A DNA stretch of 64,000 bases, taken from Serripes groenlandicus (taxonomy: Eukaryota; Mollusca; Bivalvia; Cardiida; Cardiidae). Numbering within the stretch: the first letter of the stretch is position 1; each line of letters opens with the position of its first letter. The notes beneath the pieces were generated by a model. It saw nothing but the letters and a program-made list of their open reading frames with translations. It made no database searches and was not told the origin of the DNA. A program made the translations under genes and the position numbers. The DNA is taken from positions 204,837,675 through 204,901,674 of the forward strand of contig JASEVX010000001.1 of NCBI GenBank assembly GCA_031761405.1, given 5' to 3'. Below are positions 30,201-45,200 of the stretch, piece after piece.

Positions 30201-33200
30201 GTTCAAGTTAGGATCTGGATAACATATTGTTTTGCACCTGGTCATCACAGCCAGGTAGGTGTTTGTGAAGCATAGCTAAAAATAATATTTTTATTATGTT
30301 TTCTTTTAATAGATGAAGTTGGAGCTCTTGTGTTTGATTTGGGATCCTACTCCTTGCGTGCTGGATATGCTGGAGAGGATACCCCAAAGGTAAGTTAGTA
30401 TTTCTTAATTTTTAGCTCCCCTGAGGACAAAGTGCTCAAGGTGTGCTATTGTGAAAACATAATTTTGTCCATCGTCAGTCATCAACATTTGTCTTGTTAA
30501 CAATCTACATGCAACATTTTGCATCCAGTCTTCATGAAAGTTTATCAGAACTAACTACTCCACCAAGTCTTGGCTTACTGGGTTGTGTGGGTTCAAAAAC
30601 TAGGTCACAATGCAAAATTGAATGAAACTCTTGTTAACACTCTGGAAGCTGCATTTTTAACTTGAGTATGTTGACACTTTGTCAGAATGTTTGTCTTGAT
30701 GAAATCTAAGCTATGTTCGAATATAGATCATGTCTGCGCAAAAACTAGGTGTTTAGGTCTAATTGAAGGAACATTTTGTTAACTCTCTTGAAGCTGACTT
30801 CAGCAGCTTGAAACTTCATCAGATACTTGGAATGTAAAAAAAAAATGTTGTGATAATATCTACGCTGTAGGCTAAGTTCAAATTTGCCAAATAGGCCAAA
30901 CTTAAGAAAAATATTGTGAAATTCTACTTTCTAGTATTGGCTTACCTGACCACAAAATGAATTATTAGGATTGACTATGTGGTTGGCATGTCAAATCACG
31001 TGTCATCATGGCCCTCTTGAAAAAGAAGCAATTTCTTCATATTCACATATTTTTAGCTGATTTGAGAACAAAGTGCAGATAAGCTATTGTGAACACTGAC
31101 ATCTGTCTGTAACCTTCAAACAACTTCAGAAAACTTCTCATTCTGAACCAATGGACCAGTTTCAGAATAATTTTACATGAATGAATCAGAATGTTACATT
31201 GGTGATCTTCTTTTTATGTATAGTCTTAGACTAAAAAAGGTTAAAAATCTTTTTGTCCAAAAGGAATGGATCTTTTTTAAAACAATTTCATTACTTACGT
31301 TCCTCAGGTTACCCTCTACCATTTCCTTTTACGTATATATAGTAAAACTGTAAAAATCTTCTTGTCCTTCTTGGAAAATGATATGGCACAAGTCACAAAT
31401 GGTTTCCTTATATGGTATATAGTATATATACATGTACATAATGAAAACTTTTAAAATCTTCTTGTTCAAAAGTACTGAGCCGAGCCCCGGTAGCGACGTG
31501 GGCTGTCAATCCAGGGGTTGTGAGATGAATCCCGGCTTGGCCAACTTTCTTTCCGACGATTGACAAAAGTCAATTCGACATGCGTCATTCGTCATTCGTC
31601 TTCCACCAATGGGCTAAGTCTATGTGGAAAAGCAGCCAGTTGCTTGGGAAGATTGTTGTGTGGAGTACTGGTGTGAGAAAGGCAGGAAATGCATGAGTAG
31701 GTGAACTGGCCGCTGTGATATAACTGGGAAATTGTTAAAAACGGCGTTAAACCCCAATCAATCAATCAAAAGTACTAACCCAATACTGGCTACTAGGGAG
31801 GGGAGTTTGTTTTCCTTACATGTATAGAGTAAGAACCTACAAATTTACTTAAAATCCTAATGAATCAGTGGAGCGATATAGGACCATCATTGTCCTCTTG
31901 TTCCAATTTTAGGCTGAGATTCCATCCAGTATTGGAGTAATGGAAGAAGCAGAAGTTGCTATGGAAACAGATGAAATAAAAAAGGAGCCAACCAAAAAGT
32001 ACTTCACAGATACCAATTCAATAAAAGTGGCAAGGAAAGGAATGGACATTCAGTCATTCTTAAAAGATGGAATGGGTATGTTGTACTTTTATCACCAGAT
32101 CTATAGTATTTTCAAGGTCTGAATTAGAATTTTTAGAATTTAGAATATATGACATTTTTTATAAATGTGCATTTTATTCCCCTTCATACTTGGGTATAGT
32201 GTAATCCTGCAATGTTCTTCTGTCATTCAGTCATACTTGGGATGTAAGAAAGACATTGTTATGAAATTGCAATGCCCCAGTTCACAAACATGAAAAAAGT
32301 TAATGCATGGACGGACAATGCACCATGACATAAATAGCCAGTGGTGTAGTTTATGTGTAACATCATTAGAACTATTCAACAATGTATGACGGGCACCTGC
32401 AATAGTAACAAAATAAAACATGGCGACCCTATTTAAGCACAAGAAAGCAAATTGGAAGTAGTATGTGAGAATACACAACAAATAAACATTATTGAATAAT
32501 ATGACCGTTTCAAAAGTAACAGTTTGTAATGTTATTGAAAGATTAATTGTAAAATGCTGACATTTATGTTGTAATTGCAATTCAATTGAAATCAAAATGA
32601 AGATTGAGTTACATATTTATGTGTGTTAACCAAGACATTGAAATATTTTGTGGATAATTGTAGTATGACAAGATGCAGACTAAAGTATGAATCTGTCTGC
32701 TGTCAGATAATTCCTAGCAGAGTCTGTCCTTTGACTTTGAATAATTCATAAATTTATAGATTTCAAAATTTAGGATTTGCCTGCAAGCCGGGCATTTGAG
32801 ACGATCAGACACATTTAAAGTTGTTTGTATGCTATTACATGATGAATGATCTGAAATTATATAACAAAAAATTGTAACCTTATACCTCAAGACTTTTTGA
32901 AAAGAGCGAGAAAACTATTCTCTCGAAATTTTACATTGTTACTGTTTGATGTTTGCAATTGGAATGAGCCTTAAATAAATCTTTCTCACAAGAAGTTAAG
33001 ATGCTTGTCTTTTAACAATAAATTACATGTTCCAGACACAAAGTGTATTAATCCTTTCCCACATACAACAAATCTGCAGCAGACCTCTTTGAAAACATGT
33101 AGTCAAAAATGTGGACAGGCTCTATAAATGAAAGCATAATAATTAAAAAGAGTTGGAAAATATTGTGGCACATGGAGAAAATTGCTCAATTGGGCTATTT

Positions 33201-36200
33201 CTTCTTTTGCAACAATGTTTTAAAATGTCCTCCATAATTTCAAAGTGTTCTGCTGCAGAATTGCTGTATTTTTGAAAGGGTTAAGTTAATATAATATTCT
33301 TGACCCCTATAGTATATGCCTGACATGACTCAAGTGTATTTTTGATGCTTTTTACAGTGGAGAACTGGGAGGTTTATGAACACATCCTAGACTACACCTA
33401 TAAACGTTATATACAGTCAGAATCTCAGGAACATCCAGTACTCATGTCCGAACCAGCCGTAAGTTGTAGCCTTTTCAAGATATACCCCACTGTATAAACT
33501 CTTTCCCATATACAACAAATCTGCAGCAGATGAATTTACATTGAGGCAAATTTATGGGAAATTTCTATAAATGAAAGTATATTTAATTATTGAATAGTGT
33601 ATAAAACATTGTAGCAAAGGTCATCTGTATTGATTAATAATATTTCCCTGAATCAGACAACTGTTTAACTCCTTTCCCTCATACGACAATTTGCAGCAGA
33701 CGACTTTGAACACATTTTGTCAAAAAAAAGAAAATCTCTATAAATGAATGGATAACCTGTGACTAAAAGTGGAAAACATTGTGGCAAAAGGAGAAATTGC
33801 TTGTTTTGGGCAAATTTCTTTTTTTGTCACTATGTTTTCAAAAAGCCGTCTGCTGCAGAGGCGTCAGAAAGCGTCTATATGAGGGAAAGGGTTAAGTATT
33901 GATTTTCAAATGTATCCGGTAATTTGGAGGATTTTTCATGTTGGAATTAGATAAATTGCCACATGTAAATTGACATTTCAATGTTTAAAGACTTTTCTTT
34001 ACAGTGGAATACAAGAGGGAAGAGGGAGAAGTTGACAGAGTTGATGTTTGAGAAGTACAACATACCAGCTTTCTTCCTGTGTAAAAATGCAGTGTTATCA
34101 GCGTATCCTTTAGTGTTTTCCCCATCTAGAAACTGTTACTACCTTAACACTTTTCCCACTTGTAGACGCATTTTGACTTAGCTGCTGCAGACGACTTTTA
34201 AAAGCTGTGTGACAAAAGAAGAAATCTCCATTTGCCACAATGTTTTTAACTTTATCCGATAATTGTTCTTTCATTTTTAGGGTTTTTCCATATATCTGCC
34301 CTGACGTTTTCAAAGTCGTCTGCTGCAGATTTGTTGGATTTGGGAAAGAGTTAAGATCAGAAGATCCAAAGTAGAGTTCCATTTTTGGTCAGATAATAAA
34401 CAAAGACTTCATTCCATAATAGTGACTTGGGTCTCAGTGCTGCCGGATTAATATTATTCCAAATGATGCACTGGGGATCAAATACATTTAACCCTTTCCC
34501 TCATACGACAATTTTGCAGCAGACGACTTTGAACATATTTTGACAAAAAATAGAATATCTCTGTAATTGAATGGATAACCTATGACTAAAAGTAGAAAAC
34601 ATTGTTGCAAAAGGAGAAATTGCTTGTTTTGAGCAATTTCTTCTTTTGTAACTATGTTTTCAAAAAGCTGTCTGCTGCATAGGCATTTGAAAGCGTCTAT
34701 ATGAGGGAAAGGGTTAATGGTAGAACTGGCTCTTACCTAGGACACATTGCTCTTTGTTAATCCCTTTCTGACCTCCAAACCCAATGTTGTTGTTTCTTAA
34801 AATAACCGTTCCTGGAGAGGTTATTCTTTTGAGTACCCACAGCATAGGGTTTAAAATATTATTATTCAAGATATTTATACCTGTTAACTCGTTCTTATTT
34901 AGGTCTCTGAATTTAAAAAAAAGTTTGTTGGATTGTATCTATAATTGACAGCCTTAGTGGTGTAGTGGTAGAGTGTTTGCCACTGGTGTCGGAGGTCTCG
35001 AATTCTATTCCCAGACCGGGTCATACCAAAGACTTTAAAAATGGTAGTAATGGCTGCCTTCCTTGGCTCTCATGGTTGCAGGGTTAGCATTAGGACTGTC
35101 TTGCTGGTGTCAGGACAAAGGGACCAGCAGTACCTTTTTCACCTATAGAGGCATGTTGACGCGTCTCCAGTAGATGACTTTGAAAACATTGTGATAAAAG
35201 AAGAAATTGCTCAAAAAAAGAAATTTCTCCTTTTGCCGCAATGTTTTCCAATTTTTTTATCAGTAATTATACCTTGATTTCTAGAGATATGCCATATCTT
35301 GAGTAGATGTTTTCAAAGTCGTCTGCAGCAGATTTGTTGTATGTAAGAAAGGGTTAAGGATTTTAGAATCTTCATGAAAAACGCCCACTTTGACAGGATA
35401 TTGTTTTATAACCTTGACTTCGTGCACAGATTTGCCAATGGACGATCCACAGGTCTTGTTTTAGATTGCGGGGCCACTCACACAACAGCTGTACCTGTCT
35501 ACGATGGTTATGTTCTGGGCCAAGCCATTGTTAAATCTCCCCTTGGTGGAGATTTTCTCGTTGGAGAATGTAGGAAGTTGTTTGATGAATTGAATGTTGA
35601 TGTCGTGCCACCATACATGATAGCAAGCAAGGTATTAAAGTTAAAATATGATTAGTGCATTACCCTTTCCCTCATATACACGCTTTCTGAAGCCTCTGCA
35701 GCAGACAGCTTTTTGAAAACAAAGTGACAATAGAAGAAATTGCTCAAAACAAGCAATTTCTCCTTTTGTCACAATGTTTTCCACTTTTAGTCATAGGTTA
35801 TCCATTCAATTATAGAGATTTTCTATTTTTTAACAAAATATGTTCAAAGTCGTTTGCTGCAGAATTGCCATATGAGGAAAAGAGTTAAATGAGCGGCGCC
35901 ACAGGTAAACCTACCATTGGTGGGTTTGAAATTGATTAACCCTTTCCCACAAACAGATGCTTTCTGCCTCCTCTGCAGCATGTGACTTTTGAAAGCATTG
36001 TGGCAAAATGAAAAATTGCTCAATTGCTGTGAGTTCGTATCCCAACTCGGCCAACGTTTGACAAAAGTGACTGTGACATTGTGTGTAGTGCTGGTGTGAC
36101 AAAGCTAGGAAACACATGAGTAGATGAACTGGCCGCTGTTATATGACTGAAAAATTGTTGAAATCTGCATTCAACCCAAATAAATCAATTAATCAATAAT

Positions 36201-39200
36201 TATACTTATATATATTAAATATCAAGATTTCTCCAGTGACTTTAAAGCAAGTCTAAAAATGCTGCGATATAGATTTAATTTACATTGTAACAGTGAAGTA
36301 GTTGTTAACTCAAAATTTGTCCCGTCATGGTGGAGTGCCCTAGGGCATGGCACATTTTCCAGAACTATTACTATGATATACCTGAAATAATGTTTAAAAA
36401 CGGAGTATAACCCAAATAATTAAATTAGATTAATTAACTCCGAATTTTTAATATGTAGGAAATCATTAGAAAACTTGAGTATCTCATTTTCTGTTGAAAA
36501 ATTCATATTATATTTTTGCCATTACAGGAACCAGTCAACGATAGTCAAGCTCCGAAATGGAAAAAGAAAGATAAAATACCTGAAGTGACTCAGACTTTTC
36601 ATAATTACATGGTTAAGGTAATACACTTTTGTTCATAGTTTTATAATCCATTAAGTAACAGTCATGTTAACCCTTTTTCTCACGTAGATGCAATTTGACA
36701 CATCTGCAGCAACAAAAATTGCCCATGATGTTAATGTTATGAGACAATCAAGACATCTAGATAGGATGAAAAATGAGGCAACATTGGAAAGGGAGTTAAA
36801 GTGGGGTGGAAATGCCTCTTATTTTCAATACAATGTGGCAGAAGATCCTGTACAGTAACTGGTCAATCCTTTTAGATTGGTTGAAAAACGGGGTCACCAG
36901 GCAGAATCAGAAAAGGGTGTAACATCCTTTTCCTCTGAAACTACTTGTCTGATTTCAAGAAAATTTGGCAGAAAGTTCCTCATGTGACACAAAATCAGCA
37001 TCAGAAAAATTACAAAACTACAAAAATTCATCCTATCTCAAAGTGCCTGTCTTTTTAGCTCACCTAAGCACGAAGTGCGAGGTGAGCTTTTGTGATCACT
37101 CACCGTCCGGCGGCGTCGGCGTCTGTTAACAATTTCCTACAAATGACTTCTCCTACTAAACCAATGAACAGATTTCAAAATAACTTCACAGGAATGGTCC
37201 TTAGGTAGTCCTTTTTCAAAGTTGTTCAAAGAAATTAATTCCAAGTAGAACTTTGGTTGCTGCGGCATCAGAAAAGGGAAAAATTAATTGCCAAATCTTA
37301 AAAAATCTTCTTGTCCAAAAGTACTGGCCCGATTTGAAAATTATTTTGCACAAATGTTCCTTTAGGTACCCTCTACCAAGATTGTTCAAATATTTCCAAT
37401 CCGTTGAAAAACATGGCCGCCAGGGGGCGGAGCCTGTTTTCCTTATATGTGCATTGTTAAAACTTTGTAAAATCTTCTTGTCCAAAAGTACTGGGCCGAT
37501 TTGAAAATAATTTTGCACAAATGTTCCTTGGTGCACCCTTTACCAAGATTGTTCAAATATTTTTGATCCGTTGAAAAACATGGCTGCCAGGGGGGGCGGA
37601 GCTTGTTTTCCTTATATGTGCATTGTTAAAACTTTAAAAATCTTCTTGTCCAAAAGTACTGGCCCAATTTGAAAATTATTTTGCACAAATGTTCCTTAGG
37701 GCACCCTTTACCAAGATTGTTCAAATATTTCCGATCCGTTGAAAAGCATGGCCGCCAGGGGGCGGAGCTAGTTTTCCTTATATGTGCATTGTTAAAACTT
37801 TAACAATCTTCTTGTCCAAAAGAACTGGCCCGATTTAAAAATTATTTTGCACAAATGTTCCTTGGGGCACCCTTTACCAAGATTGTACAAATATTTCCAA
37901 TCCGTTGAAAAACATGGCGGCCAGGGGGCGGAGCTTGTTTTCCTTATATGTGCATTGTTAAAACTTTAAAAATCTTCTTGTCCAAAAGTACTGGCCCGAT
38001 TTAAAATTATTTTGCACAAATGTTCCTTGGGGCACCCTTTACCAAGATTGTTTAAATATTTTTGATCCGTTGAAAAACATGGCCGACAGGGGGCGGAGCT
38101 TGTTTTCCTTATATGTGCATTTTTAAAACTTTAAAAATCTTCTTGTCTAAAAGTATTGGCCTAAAAAGAGTAACAACTTTGAAAACTATTGAAGTTCTAT
38201 TAAATCAGGTGAGCGATATAGGGCCATCATGGCCCTCTTGTTTCAAGATAGTTTGGCAAAAACGTTTCTTTGTTGACCCTCTTCAAAATTTGTTAATGCT
38301 GTATTGATAAGCTGAAAATAATGGGCAACAGACAGCATCAGAAAGTGGGTAAGTTATGTGCCTAGAACGATTCTGAGGGTAATTTCCTAAACTAAAATTT
38401 GAGAAATCGCCCTATATTTTAAATACAAAAAGAGACTTTATAATATCTAAATGTGTTCCTTTGTAAATGAAACCTTGTCACAACCCTGCTCAAGTGAGCG
38501 ATACATGACTAGATTGACAACTAGTGGGTTAATAGAGTCAAGTCAGAAGTTTTTATTGACGAAAAAACATTACAGGCGGACAAACAAAATAAATATTATA
38601 TAAGAGAAAAATATAATTAATTGTTAATATCTTTTGAATAATGTAGATAAGAATTTTATACAGAATTGTCATTTTCTTTCTGGCGATAAATGAAAGCTGT
38701 GTATGTAAATTGAGCCAACTTGCTCATAACTATTGTAGATTGACGTTTAAGCAGCTGTACAAACTTGTGCTTAGTTGGCCTTTTACAATAGTATTTAGGC
38801 AGAATATTATTTCTTAATTCTCCATAATAGATAGAGAACAAAGGTTTCCAATCTTATTCTTAGTTTAAGCTATATAGAAACTTTAAAATTCTTTTCATTT
38901 GAATGAATCTGTCAGAATAAAATGCCATTATGGTGATAGATACTAATAATCATCTGTTGACCCTCCATCTAAATAGCTAAAATGAAGACTGTCCTTAAAG
39001 AAAATGAGGCCCGAGGGGTAGGGGTAGTTCGTCCCTCTATAGGCGTTATAAATACTTTAGAAAAATCTCCTCCTCTTAAAGCAACTGTCAGAATTCATAT
39101 TTAGCTGGTTCAAATGAATATCTGATGACCTCATCAAACAGCTGAAATGTAGTCCGCCCTTTAACCCTTTCCCTTATACAGCAAATCTGCAGCAGACAAC

Positions 39201-42200
39201 TTTGAAAACATACCTGAAAAAAATTGGAAACTCCCTTTAAAAGAAAGTTGAAAACATGGTGACAAGTAGAATTTCTTCATTTGTCGGCGTGTTTTCTGAA
39301 AAGCTGTCTGCTGCAGAGGCGTTAGAATGCGTCTGTAGGAGGGAAGGGGTTAAAAAATAAGACTCCCAGGGGATGGAGTAGTTTTTCCCCATGTTTACTC
39401 ATTTGAGCGATATAGGGCCTTCATGGCCCTCTTGTTTATTGTACTTTAATTGTTTTATATTATACTTTCTTCTTTCTAGGATGTAATACAAGATTTTGTT
39501 GTTTCAACGTTACAAGTCGCTGATGTGCCGTATGATCAAAGGTAATGATGAAGTATTATGATTCTGAAAAGTAAATCATTTTGATGCCACTGCAGTAGAA
39601 AACCTTTAAAAAATATTATGGGAAAAGGAGAAATTGCTTAACCCTTTCTCACATAAAGACATGAATGCCTCTGCAGATGATGGCTTTTCAACATGACAGT
39701 ATGGCAAAAGGAGAAATTCCTCATAATGAGCCATTTCTCATTTTGCAACAATGTATTCAACTTTATTCAAAATGTTATTTCATTTATAGAGATTTTCCAA
39801 TTTTTTTGTCTACATGTTTTCAAAGTTGTCTGCTGCAGACTTGTTGTATGTGGGAAATGGTGAAGTTAAGTCATGTCTGCCTTGCCCATTGGTTTTGAAG
39901 ATGTGCATCAAATTCATATTTCAAGTTTTGCGACTGTTACGGTTAGATCCTCATATATTTCAGATCAGATGGTTCTAGAAATATCATATGAGATAAATGA
40001 ATGCTTTTAGTCTATAGTAACAAAAACAAACTTGATTTCTTGCACTTAAGATATACATCACAAAGTGAACATTGTGCAATAACCAATCACTTTACAGAAT
40101 ACAATAAATCTGCTGAAGAAACTTTAACCCTATCTCACATATAGATGCTTTCTTATGCCTCTGCAGTAGATGACCTTTTAATTATTGCTTTTTACAATGA
40201 TTTTAACACTATTCAATAACCATTCTATCATTTGTAGAGATTTTTCTATATTTTGGTCTTAATCATTTCTAAGTTGTCTGATTTATTGTATGTGAGAGAG
40301 GTTAAAAATCATAAAGACTAAAATGTTGAAAAGTCATGTATAGTTATTGAATTGTGGCAATTGAGAAACCCCTCATCCAAATTGTTCAAATGTTCCAGTC
40401 TGCTGCACATAAACTTTTTTGATCATGTGAGCAATATAGGACTATTATCGAGGGCTTGGTGTGAAATGGTTGTAACTAAACACCTTTTTTGAAAACCCTG
40501 GTTTAGGGGCAATTTTGACCCCTTTGTAAACAATGCCAATTTAGGTGCCATTGCTCTGAACGAGCAATGGCACCTAAATTCCCGTTGTTTACCATGAAAG
40601 ATTATTTAAGGCTTATAAAGACTTTATGGCAAAGGGATGAAGCTTGGTAAAAGAAATACCAATTTTAGTTACAACCGTTTCACCCCAAGCCCTCATTATG
40701 ATCTTCTTGTCAATATTTTTATTTCGATATTTTTTAATGCATCTGAAGCAGTTTTGTTCTATGTTGGAATGGGCTGGACATGCATCTTATGTAACTAAAT
40801 TTAACCCTTTCCCACCAGTAGACGCATTTTGACGCATCTGCAGCAGACGACTTTTGAAAACATTGTTTTCAATAAAACCTACAATTATAGAAATTGTCCA
40901 TGATTTTTAATAGACATTTTCAAAGACGTCTGCTGCAGATTTGTTGTATTTGTGAAAGGGTTAAGATATCTTTCTAGAAGTACCGTCCCACTGGATTCCT
41001 GTTAACATTTATGTATTACTGAAAGCAATGCAACAAAACACCTTTTCGCCTGACTTGACTCCTCTTGTTTTTCAGCCAATCAGAGTCAATGCCAGCAATG
41101 GACTATGAATTCCCAACTGGTTATCACAGAGACTTTGCAGAGGAAAGAATTAAAATCCCAGAAATGTTGTTTGACCCATCTGTGATTAAGGTATGGTTGT
41201 TTTCATCAAAATTTAAACACTCCCTGATGCAGGCAATTTATAAATATGGTATTGAAAAAATAGATATTGTTCAAGATAATTGGAAATGTTCATGAAATAA
41301 ATAATGAATAATTCAATCTGACATCTAAAATAATTTTTTTAGCTTTTAAGCTATGATAATGGATTTTTTTCTGAAACAAAACTTGACTTTAGGTGTTTTC
41401 CTGGTGCTTTCCGAATTTTATAATTTTGTGTGAGAAATACTATAAAAGTATTGTCCTTATGACCATAGTCGAGGCATATGGGAAATAAGTTGGTGGGGTA
41501 ATTAATTTACTATGAAAACTGAGTTTGATTTTTTGGCATGAATTTTTCGTATTTTAAGTATGAATATTGTGCTGATTTTTGTGTATGTGAAAGTGTTTTA
41601 TATAAACAAAATGAATGTATATGATTCTACTTGTTATACAGCTGAAAAAAATAGTCATTCAATTGGATCATATGAAATGTCAATTTAATGGACCAACTTT
41701 ATATTAAAGAGATGTACACGCTTTTAAAATGCGATACAATTTAGACATATTCTGTGTACATATTGGAAATATTGTGTCAATTATAAAGAAGTTAAAGCTC
41801 AGACTCTTCTACAAAGAGCTTGCATGCTTTATATCTTTTATAGAAAGTCAAATTTTCGTAGAAAGCCAAACTTAACAATGAAATTACTTGTGATAGACTC
41901 ACTGTTTGAAATGGTGCCACATTGCACAATGTTTATATCATCTATTTCAGGATGTGCCCAGTAACACCATGTTAAGTATGGGTCATGTGATAACAACGAG
42001 TGTAGGAATGTGTGACATTGATATTAGACCAGTAAGTAGATAATACTGTCAACCAGGGCTCCGCAAAACCGTTAAATTGCCTGTTTAAACCGATTTCAAT
42101 CTTAAAACTAGTAACTAAATCGGTCCAGGAATTATTATAAATTAAAACTAATATAAAAACGGTCCAGGAATTTCTATAAAGCTAACTATATAACACCTCC

Positions 42201-45200
42201 GCTATAGGTCAATTTGTAAACAGAGTCGTCTGTACACCTTCGAGATAGTCACTTACCGTGACGTAAAAAGGATTATCGATCCAATTAAGTTTGACAATCG
42301 TGTAAACTGATAGATAATGCCAATCGAATACCTCGGTGATGAAAGGATGACCCGAGAAAACCCCATTGAATGCATGCAGTAATAATTTCATGCATCTGAT
42401 TGGCTGTTGGGGTTATTAGGGAATTTCGATAGATCACGTGACCTTTGTAACCCCTTTCAAGATAGCATGGAAAAAGAGATTACGAAACGTTTTGTAAAAA
42501 TAAATTTGTCACTGTATATTTTATAAGGCAGAATTTTAACTTCATTTCATTTAATTTGTCCTTCGTTACATTAGTGAAAGGGCTCAACGAAATTTACTTG
42601 CGATGTTCAAAAAGTCAAATGACAGGCTTGGCAACGCAAATCATGTAGACAAAGAGAACCGGGTCAAACCGGTTCATAATTACTCAACTGGGTATATGTA
42701 CTTACCAAAAAAATACCTTTTTTGTAGTAAATTTTTAATTTTTATGTAGACAAAACAAAGTTAACCGTACAAATAAGAGAAATGTATCTTCTGTGCGAAA
42801 CCAATAAGTTTCTAGTACGTACGGGTCGAACAATCTTAAGTACGAACGAGTAATGTAAACACACATGCGCGGTTATGTTCGTCTAAGGAAAATTATGATT
42901 TGTAAAGTACTTCTAAAATGACATTAACGAGCGATGACACTGTTTATGCAACCATCTATGCAAGGTAACCTGCAATAAACATGAAATTAGTGTATATTTG
43001 TTTTTAAAAGAGTTTCAATGTAAACAAAATTAACGGGGGGTGAAAAATATTCTGGACCAATTGAGATTTCAAAATATCCGGAGCCCTGCTGCCAACGCCT
43101 CGGTTGTGTAAATATGGAGCGTTCGCTGGGTGGGGGAAGACACGCGTTCGATTCCCGGTCAGGTCATACGGAAGACTTTAAAGATGGTAGTAATGGCTTT
43201 CCCTCCTTAGCTCTCAGGGTTGTTGCGAAAGCATTACTACTGACTCACTGGTGTCAGGATAAGTGGACCAGTAGTACTGGTAACTTAACCAGGAAACATT
43301 GTGATATAAATAAATAATTGTTGAAAGCGGGGTAAAGTACTAAAGGTAGATTATACTGCCTGTCTGCCTTACTAGTTCAGTTGTAAGAGCACTCCTGTAA
43401 AATCAGTCCTACAGACTAAAATTGGTACTGGAGTTCAGATTTGAATAACTGGATTTCTATGCTGCAATTAAAAGTATTGCAGCTGTATCATGACAAAAGT
43501 ACATTAGAGGTATTCAGTATTCCTGGGTGACTTACTGGTACTGGACTCTGAAAAAGTGTTAACAATGTTGACAAAGATCAACCTGTACATTTGGGCAGTC
43601 ATAATCTTGATCTACACTGTTGCTTTTTCATCTGTTAATATTCTTAACAAGGACTAGCAAAAAAGTATGTGAGAACCTGATAACATTTAAATGGCATCAC
43701 TGTCTGCATGGGGATGCAAAAGGAAGAATTTCAAAATGTGTTTAATCCAATGAAGGCTTCATTATTTAGTTTAAATGACAAGTCAGTTATAATTATGATA
43801 TTTAACAAATATATGATATTGTAAAACCTTAATTTCGCAATCTCATAAATTCGCGACATCGGCTTAATCGAAAATCGAAAACGGTGCTACATTGTCATCA
43901 TCTTGGTCAAACACACACTCAATAGAAAGGAACTTCATAAAATAGAGACAATATTAGAAAAAGAATTTCATTGGGTGCTAGTACAGGCATTAAAGAACTA
44001 AATTATTCGAGCAGCATAGTTAACATGAGGCTATGTGTGTAAAACTCTACTTTAATGCATAACTGGTTTGTACCAAGTTGTCAACACTAAAGGTAGAATG
44101 CAGTCTACCCATTTTTTTTAACTTTATTAAACAAGTAAGCTATCTTTTATGGAGATTTTTCAGGTTTTTGTCACTATGTTTTCAAAGTTGTCTGCTGCAG
44201 AGTTGTCGTATGTTGGAAAGGGTTAACTGAATGTGTGTTATTTTCAGAGTTTATACAACAGTGTTATTTGTGTAGGAGGAACAAGTTTACTGAATGGTTT
44301 CACAGACAGATTAAACAGAGAACTTGGTAACAAAACGCCCGCAGTGAGTATAATTCATAAAATGGAAATAGATGTATTTCAACTTATATCTTGAAGAATT
44401 TCCCAAATGCCAATACATTTTGAAGCATCTGCAGCAGACTTTTGAAATGTGGCAAAAGAAGAGGTTCCTAAATTTTCGAAACTTTCCATATTTTTACCTG
44501 GATGTTTTTGAAGTCGTCTGCTGCAGATTTGTTGTATGTGGTCAAAGGGTGAAAAAAAGTTCAAAGTTTCTCAATGAAAGTATCTAAAAAGAAAAGTTAA
44601 TAAAATTCATTGTTCAATTGTATATATATGTGTCATACTTTACTTTCATTTGTTGTTTTGGTGAGATAAGTGTTATCATCACTTTTAACAGGTATCATGC
44701 TATCCATAGTGAAACAAGTTCAAAGTAGGATTTTAATCCTTTCCCATATTCAACAAATATGCATTAGACGAATTTGATAACAAATGGAGAAAAATATGGA
44801 AAATATTTTTATATAAAAGTTTAATTTTAGAATACAGTTGAAAATAATGTGGCAAATGGAGAAATTGCTCTTTATGAGCAATTTCTCCTTTAGTCACAAT
44901 GTTTTCAAAAGTTGTCTGCTGAGAGGTGTCAAAATGTGTCTATATGTGGGAAAGGTTTAAGGTTACCTGAGAACAATGTGCTCCAGGATCATCCTGTGTC
45001 AGCTTTAGGTCATCAACTGTTGCTTTAAACAACTTGTTCTATTAAACCACTGAGCCTTTTTCAAATTCACTTGTCTAAAGTGTTTAAAAATACAATTTTT
45101 CTACAATATGATAATATGTCATTGGTGTAAAATGATTTCGTGGAGCATTGAGTGAATGTTTAATTCCACAGATATTTTAGTTTTTTATCACTTTTCATGT

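Noticed and set aside
32227..32595. 122-codon antisense frame in ACTL6A intron 3
   Set aside because: Cys/Phe/His-rich translation of AT-rich sequence, no recognisable domain and no splice context.
38205..38242. Helitron 3' end on pearl-like elements
   Set aside because: The GGGCCATCATGGCCC hairpin is terminal-like, but the following CTTGTT does not fit the CTRR rule, so these elements are called pearl-like rather than Helitrons.
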